Shown here one piece after another: positions 14,982 through 23,244 of a stretch of DNA of 33,777 nucleotides. Numbering within the stretch: position 1 is the stretch's first letter; each line of letters starts with the position of its first letter. Where the stretch lies: positions 1 through 33,777 of the forward strand of contig WLQA01000001.1 of the NCBI GenBank assembly GCA_009698515.1, given 5' to 3'. The position numbers were made by a program, and so were the translations under genes. Source of the DNA: Actinomycetota bacterium (lineage in GTDB: Bacteria; Actinomycetota; Actinomycetes; Nanopelagicales; Nanopelagicaceae). The notes under the pieces are model-generated. The model was given only the letters and a program-made list of their open reading frames with translations, was not told where the DNA came from and searched no databases.

Positions 14982-16478
14982 ATGAGTGCCAAAAAAACTG
15001 ATTTTCTTCCAGAGATTTCCAATTCAAATCTAAAGAGCGACAAACTTTTCAAAGATATAACTGCAGTAGCCATTCCGGTCCTGCAGAGTGAGAAATTAGC
15101 AATTAAAAAGAGTGAACTAGTAAAACAGCTTGCTGCACATACCCACATCAATCTGGAAATAGAACTAGCCAACTGGCCAGATTTCACAGCCAAGGCTGGT
15201 GAGATCATTGAAATCCCACTTAGTGATGGAAAATTAACTCGCATCTATTTAGTTGGAGTTGGCGCAGCTACTGATGAAGATATTCGCAAGGCAAGTACCG
15301 CCATTAGCCGAAAGATTAAAGCTAGCCCAGCAAAACTTTTATCGGCAATTGTGGAGGATAAAAAGCAAGTTGAAAATCATGTTGCTGCTTTAGTGTTGGC
15401 AAATTACCAATTTAATTTAAAATCTGAAAAGAAATTAGTAAAACCTGAGTTTGTTATATACGGAGATTTTGCTGAACAGGTAAGCCGGGGCTTGATTTTT
15501 GCAAAAGCTACTTGGCGAACTAGGGATTTAATTCATACCCCGTCAAATATTAAGAATCCACTTTGGCTGGCTAATCAAGCTAAATCATTTGTATCATCAG
15601 CTAAAAATTCAGCGCTTAGCATTAAAGTAAAAGCTGGTCGAGAGTTAAAAGAGTTTGGCGGCTTACTTGCCGTTGGAAACTCCTCCCCAAACCCTGGGCC
15701 AAGATTTGTAGAAGTTTCATATGCACCGAAAGGTTCTGGAAATTGGCCACATGTTGTTTTAGTTGGCAAAGGAATTACCTTTGATACTGGTGGAGTTTCA
15801 TTAAAACGTCCTTACGATGTAATGGTCGGCATGAAAAGTGATATGGCAGGAGCAGCTGCAATTCTTTCGGCAACAGTTGCATTGGCAGAGTTAAAGCCAA
15901 AGGTGCGAGTTACCGCATTATTAATGTGTGCAGAAAATGCACTTAGTGGAACTTCACAGCGACCATCTGATGTGATTAAACATTACGGCGGAACTACGGT
16001 TGAAGTAATTAACACTGATGCAGAAGGCAGATTGGTTTTGGCAGATGGCTTGGCTTACGCCGATGACAAATTAGATCCAGATTACTTAGTCGATGTGGCA
16101 ACTTTGACTGGCGCAGCCACTCTTGGACTTGGTCGCCAATTTGCGGCGATGTACACCAGAGATAATTCATTAGCGAAAAAATTACATACGGTTGGAAACC
16201 AAGTCGGCGAGCGAGTTTGGCATATGCCATTACTAGATGATTACGAAGTCGCACTTGAAAGTGATATCGCTGATTTTAATCACACAGCAGATAAATATGA
16301 TTTCTCTGCTGGCTCTGTAACTGCAGCATTATTTTTAGAAAAATTTGTGGCAGATCGTAAATGGGTTCACTTTGATATTGCCGGACCGGCTCGCTCAGAG
16401 GTTGATGCTGGTGAAAACATTAAAGGTGGTACTGGTTTTGCTACCAGATTACTTCTTGGTTGGTTGGATACATTTTGA
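14982..16478 (+). CDS. pepA: Leucyl aminopeptidase (M17)
   Basis: Cytoplasmic two-metal M17 aminopeptidase, 498 aa, full length. The N-terminal macro-like domain spans roughly residues 1-170. The catalytic domain shows VGKGITFDTGGVSLKR (metal-binding Lys and Asp), MKSDMAGAAAIL, the signature NTDAEGR (344-350) and LTGAATLGLG. It releases N-terminal residues during peptide turnover. The ATG at 14982 follows DUF3117 by 31 bases with no strong ribosome-binding site. The methyltransferase start overlaps its stop, so pepA begins a tight plus-strand run of five genes that continues through mrp. Confidence 0.95.
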   Translation: MSAKKTDFLPEISNSNLKSDKLFKDITAVAIPVLQSEKLAIKKSELVKQLAAHTHINLEIELANWPDFTAKAGEIIEIPLSDGKLTRIYLVGVGAATDEDIRKASTAISRKIKASPAKLLSAIVEDKKQVENHVAALVLANYQFNLKSEKKLVKPEFVIYGDFAEQVSRGLIFAKATWRTRDLIHTPSNIKNPLWLANQAKSFVSSAKNSALSIKVKAGRELKEFGGLLAVGNSSPNPGPRFVEVSYAPKGSGNWPHVVLVGKGITFDTGGVSLKRPYDVMVGMKSDMAGAAAILSATVALAELKPKVRVTALLMCAENALSGTSQRPSDVIKHYGGTTVEVINTDAEGRLVLADGLAYADDKLDPDYLVDVATLTGAATLGLGRQFAAMYTRDNSLAKKLHTVGNQVGERVWHMPLLDDYEVALESDIADFNHTADKYDFSAGSVTAALFLEKFVADRKWVHFDIAGPARSEVDAGENIKGGTGFATRLLLGWLDTF

Positions 16479-17116
16479 GCAGTTTTATCCCAGCCCGCGG
16501 TGATATGAATGCATTTGCCGAAAATTTTGCGCATGAGGATTACTTCATGCAACTTGCTAGAAAAAATGGTGAAGAGGTTGGCGTTGTTGATCCAACTGCG
16601 GCAGTTGGAAACCTTTTAAAATTTGCAACACAATTAACTGGAGCTAAATCAGTTGTGGAAATAGGCACCAGCTCTGGAGTTAGTGGATTGTGGATTTTGC
16701 AAGGATTGCCAAATGATGGGGTATTAACCACAATAGATGCAGAACGAGAGCATTCAAAGATTGCTAGAACTGTATTTGAAGAGGCGGATATTCCTGCAAC
16801 AAAGTATCGAATTATTACTGGGAATTTAATTGATGTAGTCGGAAAACTTGCTGACAATTCTTATGAATTAGTTGTAACTAGAGATGCCATGGATCTATTT
16901 GAAATTGTGCAAGAGTCTTACCGGTTATTAAAAGCTGGCGGTCTGCTGGTGATAGATCAAGCTTTAAGCGATGGCAAAGTTGCTGATACAACACAACGCG
17001 ATCCAGAAAGTATTGCCCGACGCGATGTAATTAAAGTTATCAAAGAAGATACTCGCTGGAACTCCTCTGTAATTCCAATTGGCGCAGGTGTATTAGTTGC
17101 CAATAAACTTGCTTAA
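16475..17116 (+). CDS. O-methyltransferase (class I SAM-dependent, Rv1220c-like)
   Basis: SAM-dependent methyltransferase of the catechol O-methyltransferase-like family, about 213 aa. Motif I is seen as VVEIGTSSGVSGLWILQGLP, followed by the acidic TIDAE that binds SAM ribose and the later LLKAGGLLVIDQAL. The start is uncertain: TTG 16475 gives the 4-bp TTGA overlap with pepA, and ATG 16505 (MNAFAENFA) also fits the family N-terminus. In mycobacteria the orthologue sits next to sigE-rseA-htrA-tatB; here htrA follows with no gap. The natural acceptor is unknown. Confidence 0.88.
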   Translation: MSSFIPARGDMNAFAENFAHEDYFMQLARKNGEEVGVVDPTAAVGNLLKFATQLTGAKSVVEIGTSSGVSGLWILQGLPNDGVLTTIDAEREHSKIARTVFEEADIPATKYRIITGNLIDVVGKLADNSYELVVTRDAMDLFEIVQESYRLLKAGGLLVIDQALSDGKVADTTQRDPESIARRDVIKVIKEDTRWNSSVIPIGAGVLVANKLA

Positions 17117-18256
17117 ATGAGCAGCCAATTACCTGGACCATCCGATACGCCATGGTGGAATCCTGCAAAGCAAGCAAGTAATTCTGCTCCGGCAAAACAA
17201 AGCAACTCATTTTTTATTATTGCCTCTTTGGTTATTGCATTAATCGCAGGTGGCGTAGGCGCCACAATTGGTAGAACCACTAGCTCAAATATTTCTAGCA
17301 CATTTGTCACAACTAAAGATGCAGTCGAACGCGCACCTGGATCAATTGCAGATTTAGCTGCCCGAGTAATTCCTGGCGTGGTATCTATTTCAGTGCAAGC
17401 AGCAGGTGGATCAGACACAGGTTCTGGATTCTTCTTCAGTACCGATGGTTATGTACTTACAAATAACCATGTTGTTGAGTCTGCAGCAACTAGTGGCACA
17501 ATCACAGTTTCAATATCAAATGGCAAAAAGTATTCTGCACGAATTGTTGGTCGAGATAGTTCATATGATTTAGCTGTTCTTAAAGTGGATGTAACTGGAG
17601 CGCCAACTTTGCAATTAGGAGATAGCGATAAGGTGCAAGTAGGAGATGCGGTAATTGCAATTGGCTCACCACTTGGATTAGCCGGAACGGTAACCTCTGG
17701 AATTATCAGTTCTAAAAATCGTCCAGTTACAACTGGAAGTGGAAATGGCGATAGTTCATTTATAAATGCACTTCAAACTGATGCAGCGATTAATCCGGGC
17801 AACTCTGGTGGTCCACTAGTTGATGCAACAGGTGCAGTTGTTGGCATTAATTCAGCAATTGCCTCACTTAGCTCTACCGCTGGCGGACAATCTGGCTCTA
17901 TCGGATTAGGTTTTGCGATTCCAATTAATCAAGCAAAGAAGACCGCTGAACAGTTAATTAAAACCGGATCGGCAACCTATCCAATTATGGGAATCGCTGT
18001 CGACACTAGATACACCGGAGCTGGTGCCTTAATTTCTACTGAAGCAAATGGTGTAACAAGCGGTGGCCCAGCAGATAAAGCAGGAATTAAAGCTGGTGAT
18101 TTAATTATTGCAATTGATGATCAAGAAATTCAAAGCTCTGATGAGTTAATAGTTGCCATACGTAGCCATAATGTGGGCGATAAGGTCAAAATAAAATTTA
18201 AACGTAATGCAATTACTCGCGAAGTGACGGTAACTCTTGCCGCCTCTAAGAAATAA
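17117..18256 (+). CDS. htrA: HtrA/DegP-like serine protease with PDZ domain
   Basis: Membrane-anchored envelope protease, 379 aa, for quality control of misfolded proteins outside the membrane. A cytoplasmic Pro/Ser-rich tail (1-30) is followed by a transmembrane segment (about 31-52), a trypsin-like domain with catalytic H118 (LTNNHVVE), D151 (DLAVLKV) and S230 (NPGNSGGPL), and one C-terminal PDZ domain with AGIKAGDLIIAIDDQEI. ATG 17117 is the base right after the methyltransferase stop. sigE and rseA, which separate these genes in mycobacteria, are absent, so the usual sigma-E control cannot come from this locus. Confidence 0.95.
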   Translation: MSSQLPGPSDTPWWNPAKQASNSAPAKQSNSFFIIASLVIALIAGGVGATIGRTTSSNISSTFVTTKDAVERAPGSIADLAARVIPGVVSISVQAAGGSDTGSGFFFSTDGYVLTNNHVVESAATSGTITVSISNGKKYSARIVGRDSSYDLAVLKVDVTGAPTLQLGDSDKVQVGDAVIAIGSPLGLAGTVTSGIISSKNRPVTTGSGNGDSSFINALQTDAAINPGNSGGPLVDATGAVVGINSAIASLSSTAGGQSGSIGLGFAIPINQAKKTAEQLIKTGSATYPIMGIAVDTRYTGAGALISTEANGVTSGGPADKAGIKAGDLIIAIDDQEIQSSDELIVAIRSHNVGDKVKIKFKRNAITREVTVTLAASKK

Positions 18257-18261
18257 GCCAC

Positions 18262-18552
18262 ATGTTTAATCTCGGTGGTGGTGAAATAGTCGGACTTGCA
18301 ATTCTCGGATTAATTTTGATGGGGCCAGATCGCATGCCATCTGTTGCAGCAGATGCTGCTAGATATCTAAATAAAATGAAGAAGTTTGCCCAAAATGCTA
18401 CTAATGAATTAAAAGAGAATTTAGGGCCAGGTTATGAGGATTTACAAGTTAGTGATTTGAATCCAAAGAAGTTTATTAAAAAAACTATTGGTGATGCAAT
18501 GGAGCAAGTTGAGGAAAAACCCGCACCTAAGATTGACCCGGATTTACTATGA
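18262..18552 (+). CDS. tatB: Sec-independent protein translocase TatB
   Basis: 96-aa twin-arginine translocase subunit that forms the signal-peptide receptor with TatC. It has a short periplasmic start MFNLGGGEIVGLAILGLILM (a single membrane helix, about residues 6-21), then the hinge GPDRMPSVAADAARYL and an amphipathic charged helix rich in Lys and Glu. It lies five bases after htrA and overlaps mrp by 4 bp (ATGA). The htrA-tatB-mrp order is the standard actinobacterial one. TatA is possible on family grounds, but context and the GPDRMP hinge favour TatB. Confidence 0.92.
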   Translation: MFNLGGGEIVGLAILGLILMGPDRMPSVAADAARYLNKMKKFAQNATNELKENLGPGYEDLQVSDLNPKKFIKKTIGDAMEQVEEKPAPKIDPDLL

Positions 18553-19664
18553 GCATAATTGAAGAGATCACTACAGCGCTCAGTAAGGTAAATGATCCAG
18601 AGCTGCATAAACCATTAACTGAGCTGGGTATGGTTGATTCAGTTGCGGTTGAAGCTGGAACTGCGAAATTAAAGATATTACTGACAATTGTTGGCTGTCC
18701 AATGAAAGATCGTTTGCAATCAGATATCACCGCCGCACTTAGTGATTTAACGGAAATTAAAGCGGTAGAAATTGAATTTGGCGTTATGAGTGAAGAGCAA
18801 CGTAATAATGTTAAGAAACTTATTCGCGGTGGCCGAGAAAAATTCATTCCATTTGCTCAACCAGATTCATTAACGCGTGTTCTTGGAATTGCATCTGGCA
18901 AAGGTGGCGTTGGTAAATCTTCAGTTACTGTTAATTTGGCAGTTGCTGCTGCAAAGCGTGGCTTAAAGGTTGGCATCTTAGATGCCGATGTTTATGGACA
19001 CTCAGTGCCGAGGTTGATGGGAATATTAGATCAACGCCCAACTGCGATTGATCAAACATTTATTCCAGTAGAAAACTACGGCGTAAAGGTTGTATCAATG
19101 GAGATGTTCAAACCCGATCGCGCAGATCCAGTTGCATATCGCGGACCCCTACTGCACCGAGTATTAGAACAATTATTAAGTGATGCTTATTGGGGCGACT
19201 TAGATTTACTGTTACTTGATTTACCACCAGGAACTGGTGATATTGCAATTTCATTAGGTCAATTAATTCCAACTAGTGAAATTATTGTAGTTACCACGCC
19301 ACAAGTTGCTGCAGCTGAAGTTGCCGAACGTGCTGGCCGAATTGCACATCAAATGAAGCAACCAGTTTTAGGTGTAATTGAAAATATGTCAGATACCAAC
19401 TGCGCCAAGTGCGGGGAAGTACTTTCAGTTTTTGGAAGTGGTGGTGGTGAAGAAACATCTCGTAGATTAAGTGAGCTAGTTGGTGCTGATGTGCCACTGC
19501 TTGCAAAGGTGCCATTTGAATCACAAGTTCGCGAAGGCGGGGATGCTGGAAATCCAGCGGTGTTAACAAATGAAAAGGTGTTGGCAGTCTTTAATCAAAT
19601 TCTAGATAAGGTAATTATCCGACCTAAATCACTTGTCGGAGTTAGATTAGGCGTAAGTAATTAA
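18549..19664 (+). CDS. mrp: Mrp/ApbC family iron-sulfur carrier P-loop ATPase
   Basis: Iron-sulfur cluster carrier and assembly ATPase, 371 aa. The N-terminal MIP18/DUF59 domain (about 1-85) includes NDPELHKPLTELGMV and VGCPMK with its conserved Cys. The ParA-like ATPase domain has a deviant Walker A SGKGGVGKSS (about 116-125), DADVYGHSVPRL and DLPPGTGD. The cluster-binding CxxC is seen as NCAKCGE. The ATG overlaps the tatB stop. It ends one base before the stop of the convergent DUF1003 gene. Confidence 0.95.
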   Translation: MSIIEEITTALSKVNDPELHKPLTELGMVDSVAVEAGTAKLKILLTIVGCPMKDRLQSDITAALSDLTEIKAVEIEFGVMSEEQRNNVKKLIRGGREKFIPFAQPDSLTRVLGIASGKGGVGKSSVTVNLAVAAAKRGLKVGILDADVYGHSVPRLMGILDQRPTAIDQTFIPVENYGVKVVSMEMFKPDRADPVAYRGPLLHRVLEQLLSDAYWGDLDLLLLDLPPGTGDIAISLGQLIPTSEIIVVTTPQVAAAEVAERAGRIAHQMKQPVLGVIENMSDTNCAKCGEVLSVFGSGGGEETSRRLSELVGADVPLLAKVPFESQVREGGDAGNPAVLTNEKVLAVFNQILDKVIIRPKSLVGVRLGVSN

Positions 19665-19665
19665 C

Positions 19666-20169
19666 TTACTTCTTATCCTTTAATTTACTTAATAACTCAT
19701 CCATCGCATCTGCAAGCTCGGTACGCAAGTAATCTCTAGTTGCCACATCACCAATAGCAGTTCGTAGGCTGGCAAGCTCGCGAGTTAAGTACTCAGTGTC
19801 TGCCATATTTCGCTCATCACGATCACGATCTTCATTTGCTTGAATGCGATCACGATCTGCCTGACGATTTTGTGCCAGCAAAATTAATGGCGCCGCATAT
19901 GAAGCTTGTAATGACAAAAGCAATGTTAAAAAGATAAATGGATAGTGATCCCAGCGCAGATTATCTGGTGCTAATGCATTCCAGGTAACCCAAACCAAAA
20001 CAAATACAGACATATAAACCAGGAAGCGAGCGGTACCTAAGAAGCGGGCAAATTGTTCAGACCAACGACCAAAAGCCTCTGGATCATAGGAAGGGCGAAG
20101 GGAGCGTCTGGCTTCACGTGGGAACTCAAGTGAGTTCTTATTTAATCTTGCAGTTAATTTCTTTGCCAT
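19666..20169 (-). CDS. DUF1003 family membrane protein
   Basis: 167-aa protein of the DUF1003 family. Two transmembrane segments are visible (FLVYMSVFVLVWVTWNAL and YPFIFLTLLLSLQASYAAPL), separated by the family motif around NLRWDHYPF. A long charged C-terminal helix follows, rich in Arg, Asp and Glu (NRQADRDRIQANEDRDRDE) and probably coiled coil in the cytoplasm. An AGGAAAG ribosome-binding site precedes the ATG. It is coupled behind the MgtE_N/CBS protein with a 9-bp gap, the same pair as mycobacterial Rv1231c-Rv1232c. A joint role in metal-ion or membrane homeostasis is inferred only from this pairing. Confidence 0.88.
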   Translation of the reverse strand: MAKKLTARLNKNSLEFPREARRSLRPSYDPEAFGRWSEQFARFLGTARFLVYMSVFVLVWVTWNALAPDNLRWDHYPFIFLTLLLSLQASYAAPLILLAQNRQADRDRIQANEDRDRDERNMADTEYLTRELASLRTAIGDVATRDYLRTELADAMDELLSKLKDKK

Positions 20170-20178
20170 TTTTCTTTC

Positions 20179-21453
20179 CTACCTGTTCTCTAAATCTTTT
20201 CGCATTGATTCATCATGACGCCAATTCTCTGGCAACAAGTGATCAAGCACGTCATCAACAGTTACTGCTCCTAATAGTCGTTCATTGGCGTCAATAATTG
20301 GCACAGATAGCAGGTTATAAGTAGCTAAATATGAAGCAACCTCGCTAAGTGAGGCATGTGCATTTAATGGTGCAATGTCATTATCAACAATTCCGCCAAG
20401 CAAAGTTGCAGGTGGTTCGCGAAGTAAACGTTGGAAGTGAACTACGCCAAGGAATCTGCCAGTAGGTGTTTCAGCAGGTGGGCGACAGACAAAAACTTGT
20501 GAAGCAAGTCCTGGCGCAATCTCATTGGCACGAATCTGCGCTAATGCTTCAGCAACTGTTGAATCAGCAGTTAACACAATTGGTTCAGTCGTCATCATGC
20601 CGCCAGCTGAGTAATCCTCGTAATGCATCAAACGTTGTACATCTTCGGCATCTTCTGGCTCCATTAATGCAAGTAGCGCTTCTGCCTTTTCACTTCCAAC
20701 TTCGCGAAGTAAGTCAGCAGCATCATCAGGATCCATTTCGCCAAGTACATCTGCAGCGCGCTCGCCTTCAAGTTCTGCAAGCAGTTCAACACGTGCACTC
20801 TCATCCATTTCTTCAAGTACATCAGCTAATCGCTCATCATCTAGTGCGCGCGCAACTTCCGCACGACGTTTGATATTTAAATCATGCAATACTGAAGCTA
20901 GATCAGCGGCGCGTAGGTTTGCCAATGTGGCAAGCAAATTACTTACTCCTTGATTTCCTTCAGCGATCGCAAAACCAGAAATTTCTGCCCAAGTAACAGT
21001 TGATGAGGCACCACGTCGACGTAAGCCACTGCCACGTTTCATCACATGCACGCGTTCAATAAACCAATCACCAGTCTTTGCTAATTCCATGGCAACATCT
21101 TCAACCACAACTGTTTCATTACTTTCTAGAAGTGTCACACTGCGATCTAGCATTTCAGAGTTGACCATAATTTCATTTGTGCGTTGTTCAAATCGACGCA
21201 TATTTAATAAACCAGTAATTACAACAGTTCCATTATCAATAGATGTAACGCGCGTAATTGGTACGAAGATACGACGACGTGGTGGTACTTCAACAATTAA
21301 TCCTAAAATTCTTGGTGGTTGATTATTTGCGCGCAGGGTTGCAACCGCATCCCTCACCTTGCCAACTTGATCACCATTTGGGTCAAAGACCGATGTGCCA
21401 GCTAATCTTGCGAGGAATATGCGGTTTAAATTTGTTTTCTTACCGATATTCAT
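20179..21453 (-). CDS. PRC-barrel/MgtE_N/CBS regulatory protein without transport domain
   Basis: 424-aa cytoplasmic protein built from magnesium-transporter regulatory parts. An N-terminal PRC-barrel-like region (about 10-130) includes GDQVGKVRDAVATLR. The MgtE_N superhelix (about 170-285) has repeated ADVLxEM-type helices such as DERLADVLEEMDES, GERAADVLGEMDPDD and AEALLALMEPEDAEDV. Two CBS domains (about 290-415) follow, with GGMMTTEPIVLTADSTVAEA and LLSVPIIDANERLLGAVTVDD. The membrane pore domain of MgtE is missing, as in mycobacterial Rv1232c. It may sense Mg2+ or nucleotides and control the adjacent DUF1003 protein (inference). TACCCT six bases before ATG 21453 suggests a leaderless transcript. 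Confidence 0.9.
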   Translation of the reverse strand: MNIGKKTNLNRIFLARLAGTSVFDPNGDQVGKVRDAVATLRANNQPPRILGLIVEVPPRRRIFVPITRVTSIDNGTVVITGLLNMRRFEQRTNEIMVNSEMLDRSVTLLESNETVVVEDVAMELAKTGDWFIERVHVMKRGSGLRRRGASSTVTWAEISGFAIAEGNQGVSNLLATLANLRAADLASVLHDLNIKRRAEVARALDDERLADVLEEMDESARVELLAELEGERAADVLGEMDPDDAADLLREVGSEKAEALLALMEPEDAEDVQRLMHYEDYSAGGMMTTEPIVLTADSTVAEALAQIRANEIAPGLASQVFVCRPPAETPTGRFLGVVHFQRLLREPPATLLGGIVDNDIAPLNAHASLSEVASYLATYNLLSVPIIDANERLLGAVTVDDVLDHLLPENWRHDESMRKDLENR

Positions 21454-21459
21454 GGTCTA

Positions 21460-21465
21460 AGGGTA
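21460..21465 (-). promoter_or_regulatory. Putative -10 element for the MgtE_N/CBS gene, leaderless
   Basis: TACCCT on the minus strand lies exactly six bases upstream of ATG 21453, with no ribosome-binding site between. Confidence 0.42.
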
Positions 21466-21517
21466 ATGCTTGACCCTCAATTAAGAAGAATAATTAAATG
21501 CAGGTAAGTTTTGCCTT

Positions 21518-22402
21518 ATGAAAGATCAGGATCACACCAAATTACCAACGGGGCGGGATATTCCATTTCTGATCTCCGGCATTCTTGGTATTGGCGCCTC
21601 CGGTCCCATCATTGCAAAAAGCACGATGCCAGTTCCAACAATGATTATGTGGCGAAATTTATTGGGTGGATTAGTCATGGTGCCATTTGCCCTAAAGCGC
21701 AAAGAATGGCAAAGCAGCCAGCAACGAAATGCAATTAAATGGTCGGCAATTGCTGGTGTATTACTGGCACTGCACTTTATTTGTTTCTTTCTAGCAATGA
21801 GATTTACAAGTGTTGCAACCGGAACAGCGCTGACTGCAACCCAACCAATATTTGCCGCCATATTTGTACGGTTAAGTGGCGGGCATATTCCACGTAAGGC
21901 GTGGAGTGGCATGTTTATCGCATTCGCATCAGTTGTTGTAATTACCGGTGTAGATTTAAATTTATCTTTCAGATCATTTCAGGGAGATGTAATTGCAGTA
22001 ACGGGTGGTGCACTAGCTGCGCTGTACATGATCATTGGATCAAATGTGCAACGCGAAATTTCAACATCAACATTTACCGCTGTTTGCTATTTGGTATGCG
22101 CAGCAACCGCACTTCCAATGGCGATGCTTGCTGGGTATCCACTTACTGGCTTTTCATCTTATGAATGGGCGCTACTAATTGCACTTGTAATAACCGCGCA
22201 AATTATGGGGCACACCATGTTTAATCTTTCGCTAAAAAGAGTCTCACCCGCAGTTGTTGCACTTGTAGTATTTTTTGAAGTACCAGTAAGTGCAATCTTG
22301 GCTTTTCTTTGGCTAGATCAGAAACCACCAGCTGGCACCATTCCCGGAATAATTGGTTTATTAATTGGTTGCGGAATATTTGTAGTTAGATCAAAGCGAT
22401 GA
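21518..22402 (+). CDS. EamA/DMT family transporter
   Basis: 294-aa integral membrane protein of the drug/metabolite transporter superfamily with two EamA repeats and about ten transmembrane helices. The first repeat has FLISGILGIGASGPIIAKST and the DMT-typical TMIMWRNLLGGLVMVPFAL, then ATGTALTATQPIFAAIF. The second repeat includes VIAVTGGALAALYMIIGSNV and VVALVVFFEVPVSAILAFLW. The substrate (a metabolite or amino acid) cannot be predicted. ATG 21518 has TAAGTT seven bases upstream. Its stop overlaps the PHP gene (ATGA), the first link in a four-gene plus-strand run ending with the ParA-like gene. Confidence 0.9.
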   Translation: MKDQDHTKLPTGRDIPFLISGILGIGASGPIIAKSTMPVPTMIMWRNLLGGLVMVPFALKRKEWQSSQQRNAIKWSAIAGVLLALHFICFFLAMRFTSVATGTALTATQPIFAAIFVRLSGGHIPRKAWSGMFIAFASVVVITGVDLNLSFRSFQGDVIAVTGGALAALYMIIGSNVQREISTSTFTAVCYLVCAATALPMAMLAGYPLTGFSSYEWALLIALVITAQIMGHTMFNLSLKRVSPAVVALVVFFEVPVSAILAFLWLDQKPPAGTIPGIIGLLIGCGIFVVRSKR

Positions 22403-23244
22403 TTGATCTACATACCCACTCAAATTACAGCGATGGCACCGATTCACCTGCGCAGTTAATAAATAAAGCACTTGCTGCCGGTGTCACAACTATTGCCTTA
22501 ACCGATCATGATTCAGTCGCCGGAATAACTGAGGCGACAAATGCATTACGTAATGGAATCTCTTTAGTACCAGGTGCGGAAATTTCTTGCCAAACTGAAG
22601 ATGGCATTAGCGTGCACATGTTGGGCTTGTTATTTGATTTAGAAAATTCAGAGTTAATTCAAACCATGGCAAAGACTAGAGAAAACCGACATGGCAGAAT
22701 GCAACGAATTATTGAAAGAATTAATGAAGCCGGAATTGATATTTCGATGAGCGATGTTTTAGCTGAGTTATCTGATGGTGAAACTTTAGGAAGACCGCAT
22801 TTGGCTGATGCTTTAATTAAAAAAGGTGTAGTTAGTAGCAGAGATGAAGCTTTCACTGAAATGCTGCACAACAAATCAAAATTCTATGTCGCGCATTATT
22901 CGCCAAAACCGGCTGAGGCAATTGCGTTGATAAAAGCAGCTGGTGGTGTGGCAGTAATAGCTCATCCCATGGCATCTCATCGGGGCCGAACCATCTCCTA
23001 TGAAACCTTTGGCGATTTAATCTCAGCGGGATTAGATGGAATTGAAGTTGATCATCGCGATCATTCACCAGATGAAAAAACAGCTTTGATTAAATTAGCA
23101 AAGGATAATAATTTAGTCATGACTGGTGCCAGCGATTATCATGGCAATGGAAAATTAAATTTATTAGCTGAGTACACAACATCAAATGATCAGTGGGATG
23201 CGCTACGTTCTAGGGCAAATGCAGATCGCGTGATTAAATTATGA
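22399..23244 (+). CDS. PHP-domain phosphoesterase (TrpH/YciV-like)
   Basis: 281-aa metal-dependent phosphoesterase. The PHP metal-binding motifs are HTHSNYSDG (H5, H7, D12), TDHDSV, the later AHPMASHRGR, GIEVDHRDH and the closing ASDYHGN. The insert GRPHLADALIKKGVV is typical of the TrpH/RNase AM group, whose members act on 3',5'-nucleoside bisphosphates and RNA 5' ends. The ATG overlaps the EamA stop and its own stop overlaps the MpaB-like gene start (ATGA). Confidence 0.92.
   Translation: MIDLHTHSNYSDGTDSPAQLINKALAAGVTTIALTDHDSVAGITEATNALRNGISLVPGAEISCQTEDGISVHMLGLLFDLENSELIQTMAKTRENRHGRMQRIIERINEAGIDISMSDVLAELSDGETLGRPHLADALIKKGVVSSRDEAFTEMLHNKSKFYVAHYSPKPAEAIALIKAAGGVAVIAHPMASHRGRTISYETFGDLISAGLDGIEVDHRDHSPDEKTALIKLAKDNNLVMTGASDYHGNGKLNLLAEYTTSNDQWDALRSRANADRVIKL

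Noticed and set aside
20466..20873. 135-aa Gln/His/Leu-rich frame antisense to the MgtE_N/CBS gene
   Set aside because: Its low-complexity, repeat-like look comes from reading the MgtE_N helical repeats backwards; no start signal.
21470..21496. TTGACC with TAATTA as a promoter for the EamA gene
   Set aside because: The spacing is only 15 bases and a competing hexamer lies nearer the start; not enough to call.
21498..21521. Seven-codon frame (MQVSFAL) whose TGA overlaps the EamA ATG, resembling a leader peptide
   Set aside because: No ribosome-binding site, and if the TAAGTT at 21505-21510 is the -10 element this stretch is not even transcribed; probably chance.
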